Below are positions 30,967 to 42,015 of a DNA stretch of 64,000 bases, in pieces. Position 1 is the stretch's first letter. Each line of letters opens with the position of its first letter. The translations under genes and the position numbers were made by a program. The notes below the pieces were generated by a model. That model had not been told where the DNA came from. It made no database searches and worked only from the letters and a program-made list of their open reading frames with translations. This stretch comes from Protopterus annectens (lineage: Eukaryota > Chordata > Ceratodontiformes > Protopteridae), in contig NC_056743.1 of the NCBI RefSeq assembly GCF_019279795.1, positions 928,476,694-928,540,693 on the forward strand. The letters run 5' to 3'.

Positions 30967-33381
30967 CCATGAAGGGTTGGAAAGGTCTAGTGAAGAAGGG
31001 CCCCAGAAACCCTTGATTCTGTGGACCTCCTCTGCAGCATGAGTAACATCCATTGTGATTACTCCTCCTTCTGCCCATGGGAGGTCTACTGCTATAAGCA
31101 TAAGCAGCAAACCTTTGAAACATATTCCAATGGCACACAGTGTCTTCCCATCCTGCTCACTTCTAGACATCTCTTTCAGCTTAGGTCCAAAAAGACTGGA
31201 TGCGTCTTAGGAGGCATTAGTGAAGGATGTCACAAAGTGTTCCACTTAATTTCACAGACAGATCCAGGCATGCTGGTGAACAATGATGCCGGTGCCTGCT
31301 GCTCTCGATGTGCCACTGGCTGTGTTGGAAATGAAGAGCATGGACAAGTCTGAAAGGGATTGGAGGCTGGCCAGCTGCATATTCATTGGCTTTTGGGACT
31401 CTGCATACACGTACACCAAGAGCGACGTGGAGACCTCCATCATCACATCTTTTTAAAATGTGTTACATGAGCCAGGTTTTTCAGCTGTGAAGGCAGTTGA
31501 AGTGTACACTCATTTTTCAAATCTGTCCAACACCCCGGATTCCCTGTTAGGAAGATGGACAGTACAGTTCTCTGTATGCTCTTTCTTGATGGCCATTGCT
31601 AACCCCTCTGAATCCACTGCAGGACCCTTGCTCCAGAAAGTCTTATCCTTTGGGGAAACTAGATCATGAATGGGCTTACTTGGAATTGTTTCAAACATGT
31701 CTAGTTCCTTCCAAGTCCACCTTGAAACCAAATCCATGAGTTCATCCATGGGAGAGACCACCAAAGTAGTAGATGAGCCAGCCTAAGAGGCCTCAAGGAA
31801 TACCTTTTCCTTCGGGGGGGGGGGGGGGATCAGTGGACCATTTCATCTTTTGTCTCAACTTTTAATATCTCACCAAAGGAGATGTCTTCAAGGGGGATCG
31901 GGGCGGGGGAACCCTCTGCCTCACTGAAATCAGTATGCTCGGTGAGTTTCTTGAGGGGAGTCTAAGTGCCTCCTTTAGCATGCATGCTGTCAGTGTACTT
32001 CCCTAGCACGATGCTCAGGGGAAGACTTTAAAATGGATGGCAACTCCACAATGTGGACCGTCTCAAGGACTCGAGGGGCTGGCTGTCCCAACGTGGCAGG
32101 AAGAGAAGGCAGAGTACCCGAAGCAGCCATCAATGGAAGGTACAGCTCTATGTGGGGGAAAGAAGCCTGCTCTCTGGACTGACAGAGGATTCTCTTGAAA
32201 GCTTCAAAAGTCAAAGCCGAAACCAGTCCCTGTAGGCTCCAAGAAACCTGATAAAGGCATGATGTGAGAACCAATTTGGGTAAGCTCCAAAGCAAATATC
32301 AAAGCTGAATTACTGACAGCCAAAGTGTTAAGAGGAGAGGATGGATTCAATAGTTTCAGACTGATACCAATCTTCCAGTGTTGGCACAGACCCCTCGGCA
32401 TCAGGATCATCTGAGGAATGAAGCAGTTGGAGTTGAACAAGTTAGACAAAATTGTCAGAGTTGAAGAATCCCAGTCTTTCTAAAGCAGCACAGACAATCT
32501 TAGGTGCACAGTCTGATCCACAGTCACTGGACACGGGGGGGAACAACTCCCTAACCCCAACATTAGTCGGTGCAGAGAGGGCTCCCAACCAGATCTTTGC
32601 CCTGAGGAATTTCATCATCTTGTCAACATCTGCTCTGGACTGGGTTCTGGTTGACTGCACCAACCATAATGAAGAGGCTGTAGAAGGTGGCTTAGAATTC
32701 CTTTGAAAAGATTTCTTCTGTAAAAAGGGAGATCAAAACTTTTTGCAGAGAGAGCATGAGTCTGGAAAAGGGAGGGGTTGGAGACCTAATCCTAAAAGGC
32801 TCTGAAGTAGATAATTAAGCCGAAGCTTTTGACACCTTCAGAACTGGACCCGATGCCCTACTGGATCAAGTAAGCATTTCCTAGTCACTTTTTCTCCTGT
32901 GTTTGCCCGAACTTTTGACATGCTCCTTCATCCTTTCCTTTATATTTAGATTTCTTCCCCTTGCCCATGTCCAAAGACTTCTAGCTGAAGACGGAAGAAG
33001 ATGACTGAGATGGGTAATCTTCTCTCACACACAGAATCCGGAAAAAGTCCCATCAAGGTGAGCTTCGATTGCCAGTCAAACAGCAGTCTGGCCACAAATG
33101 AGGAGCAATCCTCTTCGAGATGTGCACCTCCCAAACAGTACACACATTCCAGTTTTTATCTTAAGGGGGGATTTTGTGGCAGAAGGAGACAGGTTTGGAA
33201 AATGCACGCCTTGTCCATCAACTTGCAAATGAATGTTTAACACAAGACCAACAAACACTAAGGGCAAATCCCTTAAACAATGACATCAAAAGCTTGCTAT
33301 AAAGCACTAATAAAACTTAGGATAAATTGTACAAAGAAAAGCCAGTCCTGACTATCGAACAGCAGAGAAAATGGAGGAAAA
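30967..33381 (-). pseudogene. gag of DIRS element H, fourth segment
   Basis: The gag end (MSRSEQDGKTLCAIG, 31130-31170) is followed by the helical core: MDELMDLVSRWTWKELD (31700-31764), GPAVDSEGLAMAIKKE (31600-31660) and LDRFEK near 31510. A Ser/Pro-rich part spans 31990-32660, and the N-terminal module MYCLGGAHLEEDCSS is at about 33100-33143. Many stops. E is inserted upstream of the start at 33381/38858. Confidence 0.78.
31816..31830. repeat. poly-G run
   Basis: A homopolymer of about 15 G inside H gag, a likely source of a frame error. Confidence 0.8.
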
Positions 33382-33426
33382 AGTACAGTTTTGTACCTAC
33401 CATAAATGTAGATGTTCGAAGATCCA

Positions 33427-33576
33427 CATTGCTGCAGTCCTTACATATGGGTAGTCCGCTGTCCTCGGTCGGCCTGAATACCAAAGTATTAGGCTGACGT
33501 CGGTCAAGGCGCTTAAAACTGACATCAGGACGTCAGGGTATAAAAGCGCATGACCGACGTCATATCCTCAGTCTTT
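33427..33576. repeat. Left (downstream) ITR of element E
   Basis: Inverted partner of 38690-38845; I see one mismatch in the aligned core (CCTGAAT versus CCCGAAT). It contains TTACATATGGGTAG and several GACGTC palindromes around a TATA box. Confidence 0.93.
33539..33545 (+). promoter_or_regulatory. TATA box of the downstream ITR, reading inward
   Basis: GGGTATAAAAGCGC lies between GACGTC motifs. Because the ITR is inverted, this copy points into the element from its 3' end and would give antisense RNA. Promoter function is inferred from sequence and from known antisense transcription of Dictyostelium DIRS-1. Confidence 0.6.
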
Positions 33577-33733
33577 TCTTGCCCCAGATGTCAGAAGGCC
33601 CTAACAAGAAAGGCCAAAGCCAAAAAACAGCAAAAAATAATCAACCACCCCTGCACTAACCATATTTACAATATGTACAACCCAAACCACACCACCACCT
33701 CTCACTACAGAGGGGAAGGAGGGAGGGTAAATT

Positions 33734-33835
33734 GGACTGCAGCAATGTGGATCTTCGAACATCTACATTTATGGTAGGTACAAAACTGTACTATGTTCTT
33801 CATCTCACATTGCTGCAGTCCTTACATATGGGTAG
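33734..33835. repeat. Internal complementary region of E
   Basis: 33734-33792 is the reverse complement of the left end and 33793-33835 that of the right end, joined without extra bases at ACTGTACT/ATGTTC. Confidence 0.95.
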
Positions 33836-33869
33836 AATCCCAAAGCAGAGGTAAGGGAGGATGGCAAAA

Positions 33870-35200
33870 CTATAAAGCATTAGGGGCTGCCAAAATGCCC
33901 TGTAAAATTGCAGTGGCAAATCCAGCCCTAGATTTAGAGTAAAGTGGAAGGTGGTAATGCTTAGAGAAAGTATGCACTGAACTCCAAGTAGCTGCTTCCA
34001 AAATATCTTTAGTAGCCACCCCCCTTAAAAAAGCTGTAGAAGTGGCAGTAGCCCTAGTGGAATGAGGCCTAATCCCAGCTGGAATCTCCTTACCATGATG
34101 GGAATAACAGAAAGCAATACAGAACCAATCCACTTAGAAATAGTTTGTTTTGAAACAGGTTTGCCCTGAGAACCCAAAGCAAAAGAAACAAACAACTGCT
34201 GAGACTGCCTGAACCCTTTAGTTCTGCTCAAATAATATCGTAACTGTCTGTGAATATCCAAAGTGTGCAAAATCCTCTCCCCTTTATTTTGGGGGTTTGC
34301 ATAAAAAGTAGGCAAATGAATAGTTTGGTTTAAAGCCACACTAGAAACCACTTTAGGCATAAAAGAAGGGTTAGTACGCAAAGACACCCTATCCTTGTGG
34401 AAAATTAAGAAAGGCTCAACCGCCATAAGGGCCTGTAATTCAGAAACCCTTCTCACAGAGGTAATGGCCAACAAAAAAGCAGTCTTCCATGATAAATATT
34501 TCAACTCTGCAGTTGCTGCAGGCTCAAAAGGTTGTAGAGTGAGTTTCTCCAACACAAAATTGAGATCCCAAGCAGGAGTAGGAGCTCTACGTGGGGGTCT
34601 TATATTCTTTGCCCCTCTAAGGAATTGCTTAAACAAAGGATGAGAAAATAATGGTGGGTCACAGTCATAGTGAGCAGAAATCGCTGCAGCATGAACCTTT
34701 ATAGAGGAGAAGGACAAACCTTTGTCCAATAACTCAGTAAGGTATTGAAGAGCAACACTTAAATTAGGTTTAGAAACATCAAAGTCCTTTGCTGTACTCC
34801 AAAATAAAAATCTCCTCCATTTATCTGCGTAAACTTTCCTTGTACTAGGCCTTCTGGCCTCCAAAATAACATTCAAAACTTGTTGTGGAAGCTGAGACCC
34901 TCCAGGGTTTAAAACAGAATATGCCAGGCTGTTAGATGTAGAGAGTGAAGTTTGACATTGAGTAAATGACTGTTCTCCTGAGATAGCAGGTGAGGAATCG
35001 AAGGCAAAGGCCATGGAGGCTCCCGTACCAGACTTCTCAGTAATGGGTACCAGTGCTGTCGAGGCCAATCCGGAGCTATTAAAATCATGTTTGGCTTGTC
35101 CTGTCTGACCTTCAGGAGTACCTTTGGGAGGAGAGGCAGAGGTGGAAAGGCATACACGTGAAGATTGCTCCAACTGAATGAGAGAGCATCCACTTTCCAA
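33870..35200 (-). pseudogene. Tyrosine recombinase ORF of element E (one frameshift)
   Basis: The ORF opens at 35200, inside the methyltransferase end of ORF2 but in another frame. The first ~115 residues are Ser-rich. The core-binding domain has STRKVYADKWRRFLFW near 120-140 and SIKVHAAAISAHY. The catalytic part has PFEPAATAELKYLSWKTAF, TSVRRVSELQAL (first Arg) and IHRQLRYYLSRTK. A one-base loss near 34125 shifts the frame; the end in the next frame (33870-34133) has GIRPHSTRATATS, EAATWSSVHTFSKHY (nucleophile Tyr) and SKSRAGFATAILQG. F keeps the base E lost. Confidence 0.92.
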
Positions 35201-36857
35201 GCTGTGGGATGAAACCTTTTGTGCAAAACTTTGGCAGCTGGTAATTTAGTGGAGAAGCGAACAGATCTATGTCTGGAGTTCCCCATAACACTGTCAATTT
35301 CTGAAATACATGAGGATCCAATTTCCACTCGTGGGGATCCATAATTTGTCTGCTCAACACATCTGCTAAGGAGTTCTGTGCTCCTGGCAGAAACCTTGCC
35401 TGAAGATTTAGCTGTAAACTGAGAGCAGTCTCCCACAAAATCATTGCTTGTCTGCATAGAGGATATGAATGCGTCCCCCCTTGCTTGTTGATGTACCACA
35501 TAACAGTTGTGTTGTCTGTTTGAATCAACACCTGCCCTGGAAGAAGTAAATCCTTGAAAGCTATCAATGCAAATTGGACTGCTAACATCTCCTTCAAGTT
35601 GATATGTAAATGTTGAAGTCTGGCAGGCCACGTGTCTTGTACCCATTTTCCATTTAGATGAGCTCCCCAAGCTTTGTCTGAGGCATCTGTCGTTAAAATC
35701 TGACTCGCCTCTGGTCGGGTCACAGAGAGTCCCTTGTTTAGGTGACATTCCTGAGCCCACCACAAAAATTCCTTTTGAATGCAAGGTATTATCTGAATGA
35801 CAGTGTCCAAATCTTGGCAGTGCTGCGTCCATACATTTTTGAGATACCATTGTAGCGTCCTCATATGCAGTTTGGCATTGGGAAGTACCAGAATACAAGA
35901 TGCCATGAACCCCAAGGCTTGAAGGACTGTCCTTGCAGTCAGCCTGGACTGACGAGACAATTGGTGGAAGTAAAGAGAAAGTTTCTTTTGTTTGTCTGGG
36001 GTCAAAAAGGCCATCTGGGATGCTGTATTCAGTCTCACACCCAGAAAGCACATGTCTTGAGAGGGTACTAGACTGGACTTTATTTCGTTCACAGAATACC
36101 CCAGGCATCTTAACACTGCCATCACATACTGTAAATGATGAAGAAGTTCGTCCTTTCCTTGGGCCAGAATCAGGCAATCGTCCAAATAAGGATAGATTTG
36201 TATTCCTCTTAGCCTGAAGAAAGCTACCACTGGAGCCAGAACCTTCGTGAACACTCTGGGCGCAGTAGATAAGCCAAAGGGCAATGCAGAGAACTGATAA
36301 TGAAAAGTCCCAGCCCGAAAACGCAGATACTTCCTGCAACTGAGCCTGATAGGAACATGAAGGTAAGCCTCCTTGAGATCCAGCGTCACCATCCAGTGAT
36401 CTTTGCCCAGCAGAGGTAAAAGCTGTTGTAACGTCAACATTTTGAACTTGGGAATGTCCAGATATGTGTTGAGGATAGATAAATCCAAAATTGGTCTCCA
36501 CGTGTTCCCTTTCTTTGGTACTAGAAACAGGCGAGAATAAAATCCTAGGCCCACTTCTGGCAGAGGGACAGGTTGTATGGCCCCTATTTGAAGTAGTAGA
36601 GAAATTTGTTTGTGAGCCTCTAGTCTTTGCTGAGGAGGAACGTCTGGCATGCCTTGGAAAGGAGGCAAGGTATGGAAATAAAACTTGTAACCTTGGTGTA
36701 TGATATCCAATACCCATTTGTCTTGGGTAATCAAAATCCAATTTTCCTTGAAGAGTGCCAACCTTCCTCCCAAAGGTGCTGCCAGGCAAGAAGGATCTGG
36801 CAGCTGAAAAAGTAGGTCATTGGGCCTGTTTACGAAAGGACTGGCCCCTGCCCTCAC
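34909..36857 (-). pseudogene. ORF2 of element E (RT, RNase H, methyltransferase; one frameshift)
   Basis: 581 codons are open from the Met at 36857. Linker GGRLALFKENW (30-40). RT: VTLDLKEAY at 157-165, LPFGLSTAP at 192-200, YLDD at 224-227. RNase H: D391 (TTDAS), E423 (LKEML), D448 (QTDNTT), D499 (LADVLSR). The methyltransferase begins at D531 (DLFASPLNY). Near 35215 a base is missing relative to C, so DALSFSW, YAFPPLPLLPKVL and LIAPDWPRQHWYPLL lie in the next frame, to 34909. That second frame is also open back to 36789 across RT and RNase H. Confidence 0.92.
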
Positions 36858-36886
36858 CCGAAGATTGTGCAGGTGAACTCCCTGTT

Positions 36887-38545
36887 CTAGGGTCTGAAAG
36901 AACTCTGAGCTCTGCCCCTACCACGTCTAGATCTACCCCTAGACTGAGAATCATAAGAAGGATACGTCCACCCCTTAGCAGGCCAATTCCTACTAAACTT
37001 CGGAGGCTGAACTTGCAAAAAATCTTTAACAGCCTGCATAGACTTAGCCTTGTCTTCCATTTTCTTCAAGAGTGACTCCACAGGTGAACCAAACAACACA
37101 TCAGACTGCAAAGGAGCATCCAAAATCCTTGTCTTAACATGGTCAGATAAATTCTGATCCTTCAGCCAGGCGTGCCTGCGAAGAACTGAACCAGTGGCAG
37201 CCACCCTAGACGAGGCCTGCACAGCATCAAAACCACATTGTAATGAATGTTTACCCACCTGTTCAGAGACATGCACCAAATCTTGTAATTCTTTACACTC
37301 AATGCCTTCCGCCAGAGCATCCACCTTAGACTTCAATTGAGAAAGAAGAAAGTTTTGATATTTCAACATATGAAACTGGCAATTCAAAGCCCTCATAGCT
37401 AAGGTAGAAGATGTATATACCTTCTTTCCCCATCTATCCAAAGCTCTGGCCTCTTTATCTAGAGGAACCGGATTTTTTACAACAGAGGCCTTGACACCCT
37501 TAGGTCCCTGACTAATAGTTTCTGGGTCCGCCCTAGGACTCTTATAAAGATATTTATGAGCCTCAGGCACCCTGTAATACCTATCCGGTTTAACAGGCAG
37601 GAGGCAGAGAATCAGGATTAAGTGAAGCCTCTGAAAACACATCTTCCACAACATCCAGAACAGGGAGTATAGCCAAGGGCCTATGTTGGGGTAAAAGCAA
37701 AAATTCCTAAGCCTTTTCCGAGAATCAGAGAAGTCCTGACCTTCCCACTTAAAATGTTCCCTCATAGAATGAAGTGTCTCTGAAAAGAAAAATCCTCTGG
37801 AGGAGAAGCAGAAGGAGTGGAATCATCTGCATCAGAATCAGAATAAGGAGAGTACTCCTGCAAGTCTTCAGCCGAAGACTCTGAAACATCCAAGCCTGCT
37901 CAAAACTTCCCAACTCTGGCTCCACCCTAGGCCTCTTATCAGGAGGGGCAAAGAACCTCTAATCAGAGTAATCAAATCTTCTGCCATTTTAAGCATGTGC
38001 TTCTTAGGCATAGACCCTGCTGAACTAGGAGTGACACCAACAGAAGCTAAACCTGGCCTGCCTCTGGGAGAAGCCTTGGAAACAGAAGGAGAGGGCCTAA
38101 CCACCCTAGGAAGGGAGGGGAGTACAGTAACCTGAGAAGCCCCTTCAGCCTGACCTGCCTCTTGAGAGGCCACATCCTGCAAAATCAAAGTCTCCCCCTG
38201 AGACTCCAGAGAAGTCTCCGCCGGAACCACGGTTCCACTGAAGCCTCTAAAGAACCGGCGTCCGGAACGGACGACTCATCTTGCCTGGGTTTAACTGTTT
38301 TGTCTTTGCGCTTCAAGAGAAGCGGGCGCCGGAGAGTCCGACGGCATATTATAATTGCACCACTTACCAAAGACCAGCCTAGCACAATCTAACCTTTGCT
38401 TAATAGTGCGCTTATTGAACCTAGCACAAAAGCGACACCCGACAACGTCGTGCTCAGGCCCCAAACAAGGAATGCACAAAGAATGATAATCCCTATGCGG
38501 TATCTGCTTCCCACAAGAAATACAGTTATTCACTTTTTCTGACAT
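36887..38545 (-). pseudogene. gag of element E (frameshifted)
   Basis: The start is MSEKVNNCISCGKQIPH at 38545. The module has CISCG, H-x4-C-x-x-C-L-G-x-E-H and CRFC (residues 8-45). A break near 38300 and others near 37870 and 37600 split the Ser/Pro-rich and acidic middle. The core reads LDRWGKKVYTSSTLAMRALN, VGKHSLQCGFDAVQASS and LRRHAWLKDQNLSDHVKT (37100-37450). The tail is SRGRSRRGRGRAQSS, an RG-rich basic patch suited to nucleic acid binding. F gives the longer uninterrupted form. Confidence 0.88.
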
Positions 38546-38689
38546 CCGGTAATACACTGAGGCAAGAAAAAACCAAAATATTCTAACGGGTACTTAGCCA
38601 ACTTGGATTCGGTCTGAAACTCCGAACTCGAAAAATTTCAGAACGCCGAACGGCACTTGCAACGCTGCTTCTGCATCGGACCATGCGGC
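38546..38689 (-). other. 5' leader of element E
   Basis: Non-coding stretch shared with F (60640-60786) and C. It has a short CGAACTCGAAAAATTTCAG segment. No ORF. Confidence 0.65.
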
Positions 38690-38845
38690 AAAAAAGACTG
38701 AGGATATGACGTCGGTCATGCGCTTTTATACCCTGACGTCCTGATGTCAGTTTTAAGCGCCTTGACCGACGTCAGCCTAATACTTTGGTATTCGGGCCGA
38801 CCGAGGACAGCGGACTACCCATATGTAAGGACTGCAGCAATGTGA
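38690..38845. repeat. Right (upstream) ITR of element E
   Basis: Inverted partner of 33427-33576. The ITR plus the outer unpaired end make the sense-strand start of the element. Confidence 0.93.
38724..38730 (-). promoter_or_regulatory. TATA box of the upstream ITR, sense direction
   Basis: GGGTATAAAAGCGC on the minus strand, about 180 bases before the gag start, flanked by GACGTC motifs resembling CRE half-palindromes. It is a good candidate for the sense promoter; it has not been shown experimentally here. Confidence 0.65.
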
Positions 38846-38857
38846 GATGAAGAACAT

Positions 38858-39180
38858 CAGTCTACTACTATCTCTAAACTACTGTTTTTTTTTTTAAATA
38901 TCGAGGAGGATGATAGAAAAATAACCTTGAAAGAGGTAGGGAAAAAAGGAAATACATTTTGGGGAAAAAAACTACTAATGATAACTTATCAAAAATACCC
39001 CACTTATCTGTTAAAGCAATGAGCCCTGGAGATCAGCAGCTTTTGTAGCATTAGAGTGGCAAACAAGATCTGAAGTATTCCAGTGGAAGAGGAGATTATG
39101 GGTGAGGGAAGGAGCCTGAGCCTTGGATTTCAAGTCTGAGAGCTGAGAGATGACAGAAACTACATTGGACTTAAAAGTAT
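38858..39180 (-). mobile_element. DIRS element H, fifth segment with degenerate upstream ITR
   Basis: After E, the sequence holds GTGGCAAACAAGATCTG and GATTATGGGTGAGG (39055-39110), matching the inner ITR of B (GCGGCAAACTAGATCTG and GATTGTGGGTATTAGG). The outer ITR is hard to follow beyond about 39180. Confidence 0.65.
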
Positions 39181-41574
39181 GTAGAAACAGTCATCCAGAC
39201 AAATGCTTCTAAAGGCACTGAAAAAACTTGTGTGGCTGCTGTTACAGAGACAAGCAGGGGGAAGATGGCATGAGAAAAACAAGAAAAAAAATTAAGTAAT
39301 AATAAAAACAAAAACTGATGACATTTTGGAAGGATATTATATATGAAATAATGCCGACATGCTTCTAGGCTTTAAACCATATGCCATAAGTGCTTTTATT
39401 CTTCTGGGAAGAGAACCATTTTGTGAGTCAAATTTTGAGACATTTACAGGACTGGAAAAATTCATGAGAAGCTCTGAAGGAAGGGTAAAAGCTTTCCCCT
39501 GAAGTAAATATGGTTTTCAGATTCAAAACATGCATATTAATAACAAAAAAAAACTTACACTACAATTTCAAATCAGATGTTGAAAAAGAGGATTTGATGA
39601 AAAATTTAAATCAGCCTATAACTCAGTTACAGAAATAATGATAATAAAAATAACCAGGAATGATTTGACTGGAGGTTGGGAGTGTTTTGTAATTTTAAAG
39701 ACTGAAAATGTAAGTTTTGGAAATGTTGGTTTGATTAAAGGAAGTATGCATTACAGGAGAAACCCAAAATGTATTTATTTATTCTGGGTCTGATCAGCAC
39801 TTAATAAAGAAATGTTATAATCAAATTTATCGGGTGGGGGGGGGGGGTTGTAAGAAATGGGCTGAATGCTTCTTCTGCTTCTGTATTTAAATGTTCAAGC
39901 CTATTCTTATAAATCTCCCTGAAATCAATGAACTGGGATTTGCTTCTGTAATTACTTTATGAATGTATTAATACAGTCTGCAAAAGATAATACAATGATC
40001 ACTACAACTAACAAAAGAACTATAAAATAATTTCTCCTTATCTGGTAATTAAACTTGTGATTTTAAATTTGGCCACTGTCACTTGAGCGTTCATGACCTG
40101 TTAGTTATCTGAAAAATCTTCTGAACTGAAGTCTCAACTTCATGACTTAATCTGACTGGACAATTCTTTAACATGTCTTATAACTGGCATTTCATATTCT
40201 ATGCAACAAGATCCCTATTAATTTGGTGATACACCTGTAATATATTTATTCTGGGGTATAATTACCATATACTGTATTAATCGGTTTCTGAAAATTTTCA
40301 GCTAGATTTGTTAAAGTGTTCACTAATATTCCTGTACATTTACCTTTTGAATCTCTATGTACTGTGTCTTCTCTAACATCCTGTAAATATCTACATGCTG
40401 TAATAGAAGCACATTAACTAAAACCTATGTTTTCTGCAGTTTAGATCTGTACCACTGCATACCCTCTCAATGTATTTTTAACTTTCTGCCTAATGTACAG
40501 CAATCACTATGTAATGTGCACTTTATTCTGTAACATGAAGCCTGACCTGTTATAACTTCAGTATACTGAATAACTATTACTACTAATTCTTTAAGTAAAT
40601 ATGTAACTGATCCTGTTACAAATAATTCTGTCATTTCACCCTTAAACTAATGATTGAATAATGTGAGCTGTGATGTCACTCAGCAAAGTTTTTTTTTTCT
40701 GGTTAGATGTGCATACTATTTATGCACGTTGCAGAAACTGTCTAGTAATGCTGTTAGAATTATATTGTACTGAATATTTAAAATAACTGAGTATGAATAT
40801 TACATTCTGAAATCTGACAAACTGACACTAAAGTAGTACATATTTATACTGAACATTTGAAACAGATGTATATAAATATTACATTCTGGAAACTAACAAG
40901 TAAAAGAATACCTATTTGCAGTAGTATTCAAACACAGATAAAAGCATAAACTGAAATCTGGTACTGTTATGCAACTGTCTGAAAACATAACTTGAAATTC
41001 AGCTTGAAATACTTCATGTTGTAACATCACTAATTTGCATTTTTTCCTGTACTATACTTGCTTTAACTCTTAAATTAATCTGCATGAAAGTACATCTGCT
41101 GTACATACACTAACTCTAAAAAATATTTTTTTTTAGATAAATGAAACAAATTTACATACAGTCAATTAGCATACTGTATATGTACTTAATAACCTATGCA
41201 GTTAACTACATTTCATTTGTATTTAAAGAAACACTGAAAGAACAAAAATTTTCACTTCTGGCTTTTCTGTTGATCGTGATGTGTGGCTTGGGCACCACAG
41301 CTCTTGGCAAGTTTAAGACTTGTTCTGCACTGTCTCAGTCACTGCTGAGGCAATGTAGAACCCACCCTAGTGCCCTCTGTTGTCCATATTCAGTCCCTAT
41401 TACAGTTGATTTGGCATCCAGACCTCTCCTCATACCCCTATGACAATGCTGTGAGTTGCATATTTTGAACCTTTAATAAACTTGTAAATGAAATTGCAAC
41501 AAAAACATTTCTATAATAAACTTGTGCTTCCAGTATAATATTTGTAAAAATACAAAAAGTAGTATCACATTCTT
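39181..41574. other. AT-rich region without recognised gene
   Basis: No coding signal. It has a poly-G run near 39835-39848 and a loose tandem duplication (40768-40915). At 41235-41480 a GC-richer block ends with CTTTAATAAACTTG, a possible polyadenylation signal, so this part might be the end of an LTR or of another retroelement; I cannot confirm that. Confidence 0.5.
40768..40915. repeat. Degenerate tandem duplication (~75 bp unit)
   Basis: Two successive units share ACTGAAYATTT, AATATTACATTCTG and an AAACTRACA-like segment. Old and imperfect. Confidence 0.55.
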
Positions 41575-41639
41575 AAAAAAAGAAGTTGCGTCTTACCATA
41601 ATGTTCCATCTGTGTTGTTTACCTTCTTTGATTCATCAC

Positions 41640-41775
41640 TGATGGGTTTGGTTCCGAGCCCTTGGAACCAAGTCGGCCTTTTTACCAAGCTCGCGCCAGC
41701 CAAAACACTCTCAAGCTAAGTCTCTACCCACATTGCCCTTCTCCCTGTTACCTCAGATCAAGTTTGCTAGAGAAA
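41640..41775. repeat. Left ITR of element J
   Basis: TCATCACTGATGGGTTTGG at the outer side and TTACCTCAGATCAAGTTTGC at the inner side correspond to the ITR blocks of B and D. Its inverted partner is mostly lost. Confidence 0.8.
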
Positions 41776-41874
41776 AAGAAGTAAAGTCGAGGTCAGTTCT
41801 GCGCAAATACCCTAGGGCACCACATAGACCCAAAGCATCCCCCAAGAGCCTTTGGAGGGGGAAGGAGGGTGGGA

Positions 41875-41985
41875 AGTGATGAATGAAAGATGATGAACAA
41901 CACAGATGGAACGTTATGGTAAGACATAACTTTTTTATCTGATGTTGTTAATCTTCTTTCCATTCATCACGGATGGGACAGAATC
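41875..41985. repeat. Internal complementary region of J
   Basis: GAACAACACAGATGGAACGTTATGGTAAG is represented in inverse at the left end. The second half (ATGTTGTTAATCTTC and TTCATCACGGATGGGA) must be the inverse of the lost right end, so it preserves that end's sequence. Confidence 0.85.
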
Positions 41986-42015
41986 CCCAGCTACCTTGAG
42001 ATCCTTGGGTGGCCC

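Larger units (their letters stand above)
33382..38857 (-). mobile_element. DIRS-type YR retrotransposon E, full length
   Basis: 5476 bp, the best preserved complete copy. The ends AGTACAG and AGAACAT are confirmed by the ICR. It is inserted in the leader region of H at an AA/C site with no duplication. It is nearly identical to F and to the visible part of G. A few single-base lesions break gag, ORF2 and YR. Confidence 0.95.

Noticed and set aside
41141-41443. 100-codon plus-strand ORF
   Set aside because: No domain, AT-rich start, and no support beyond length.
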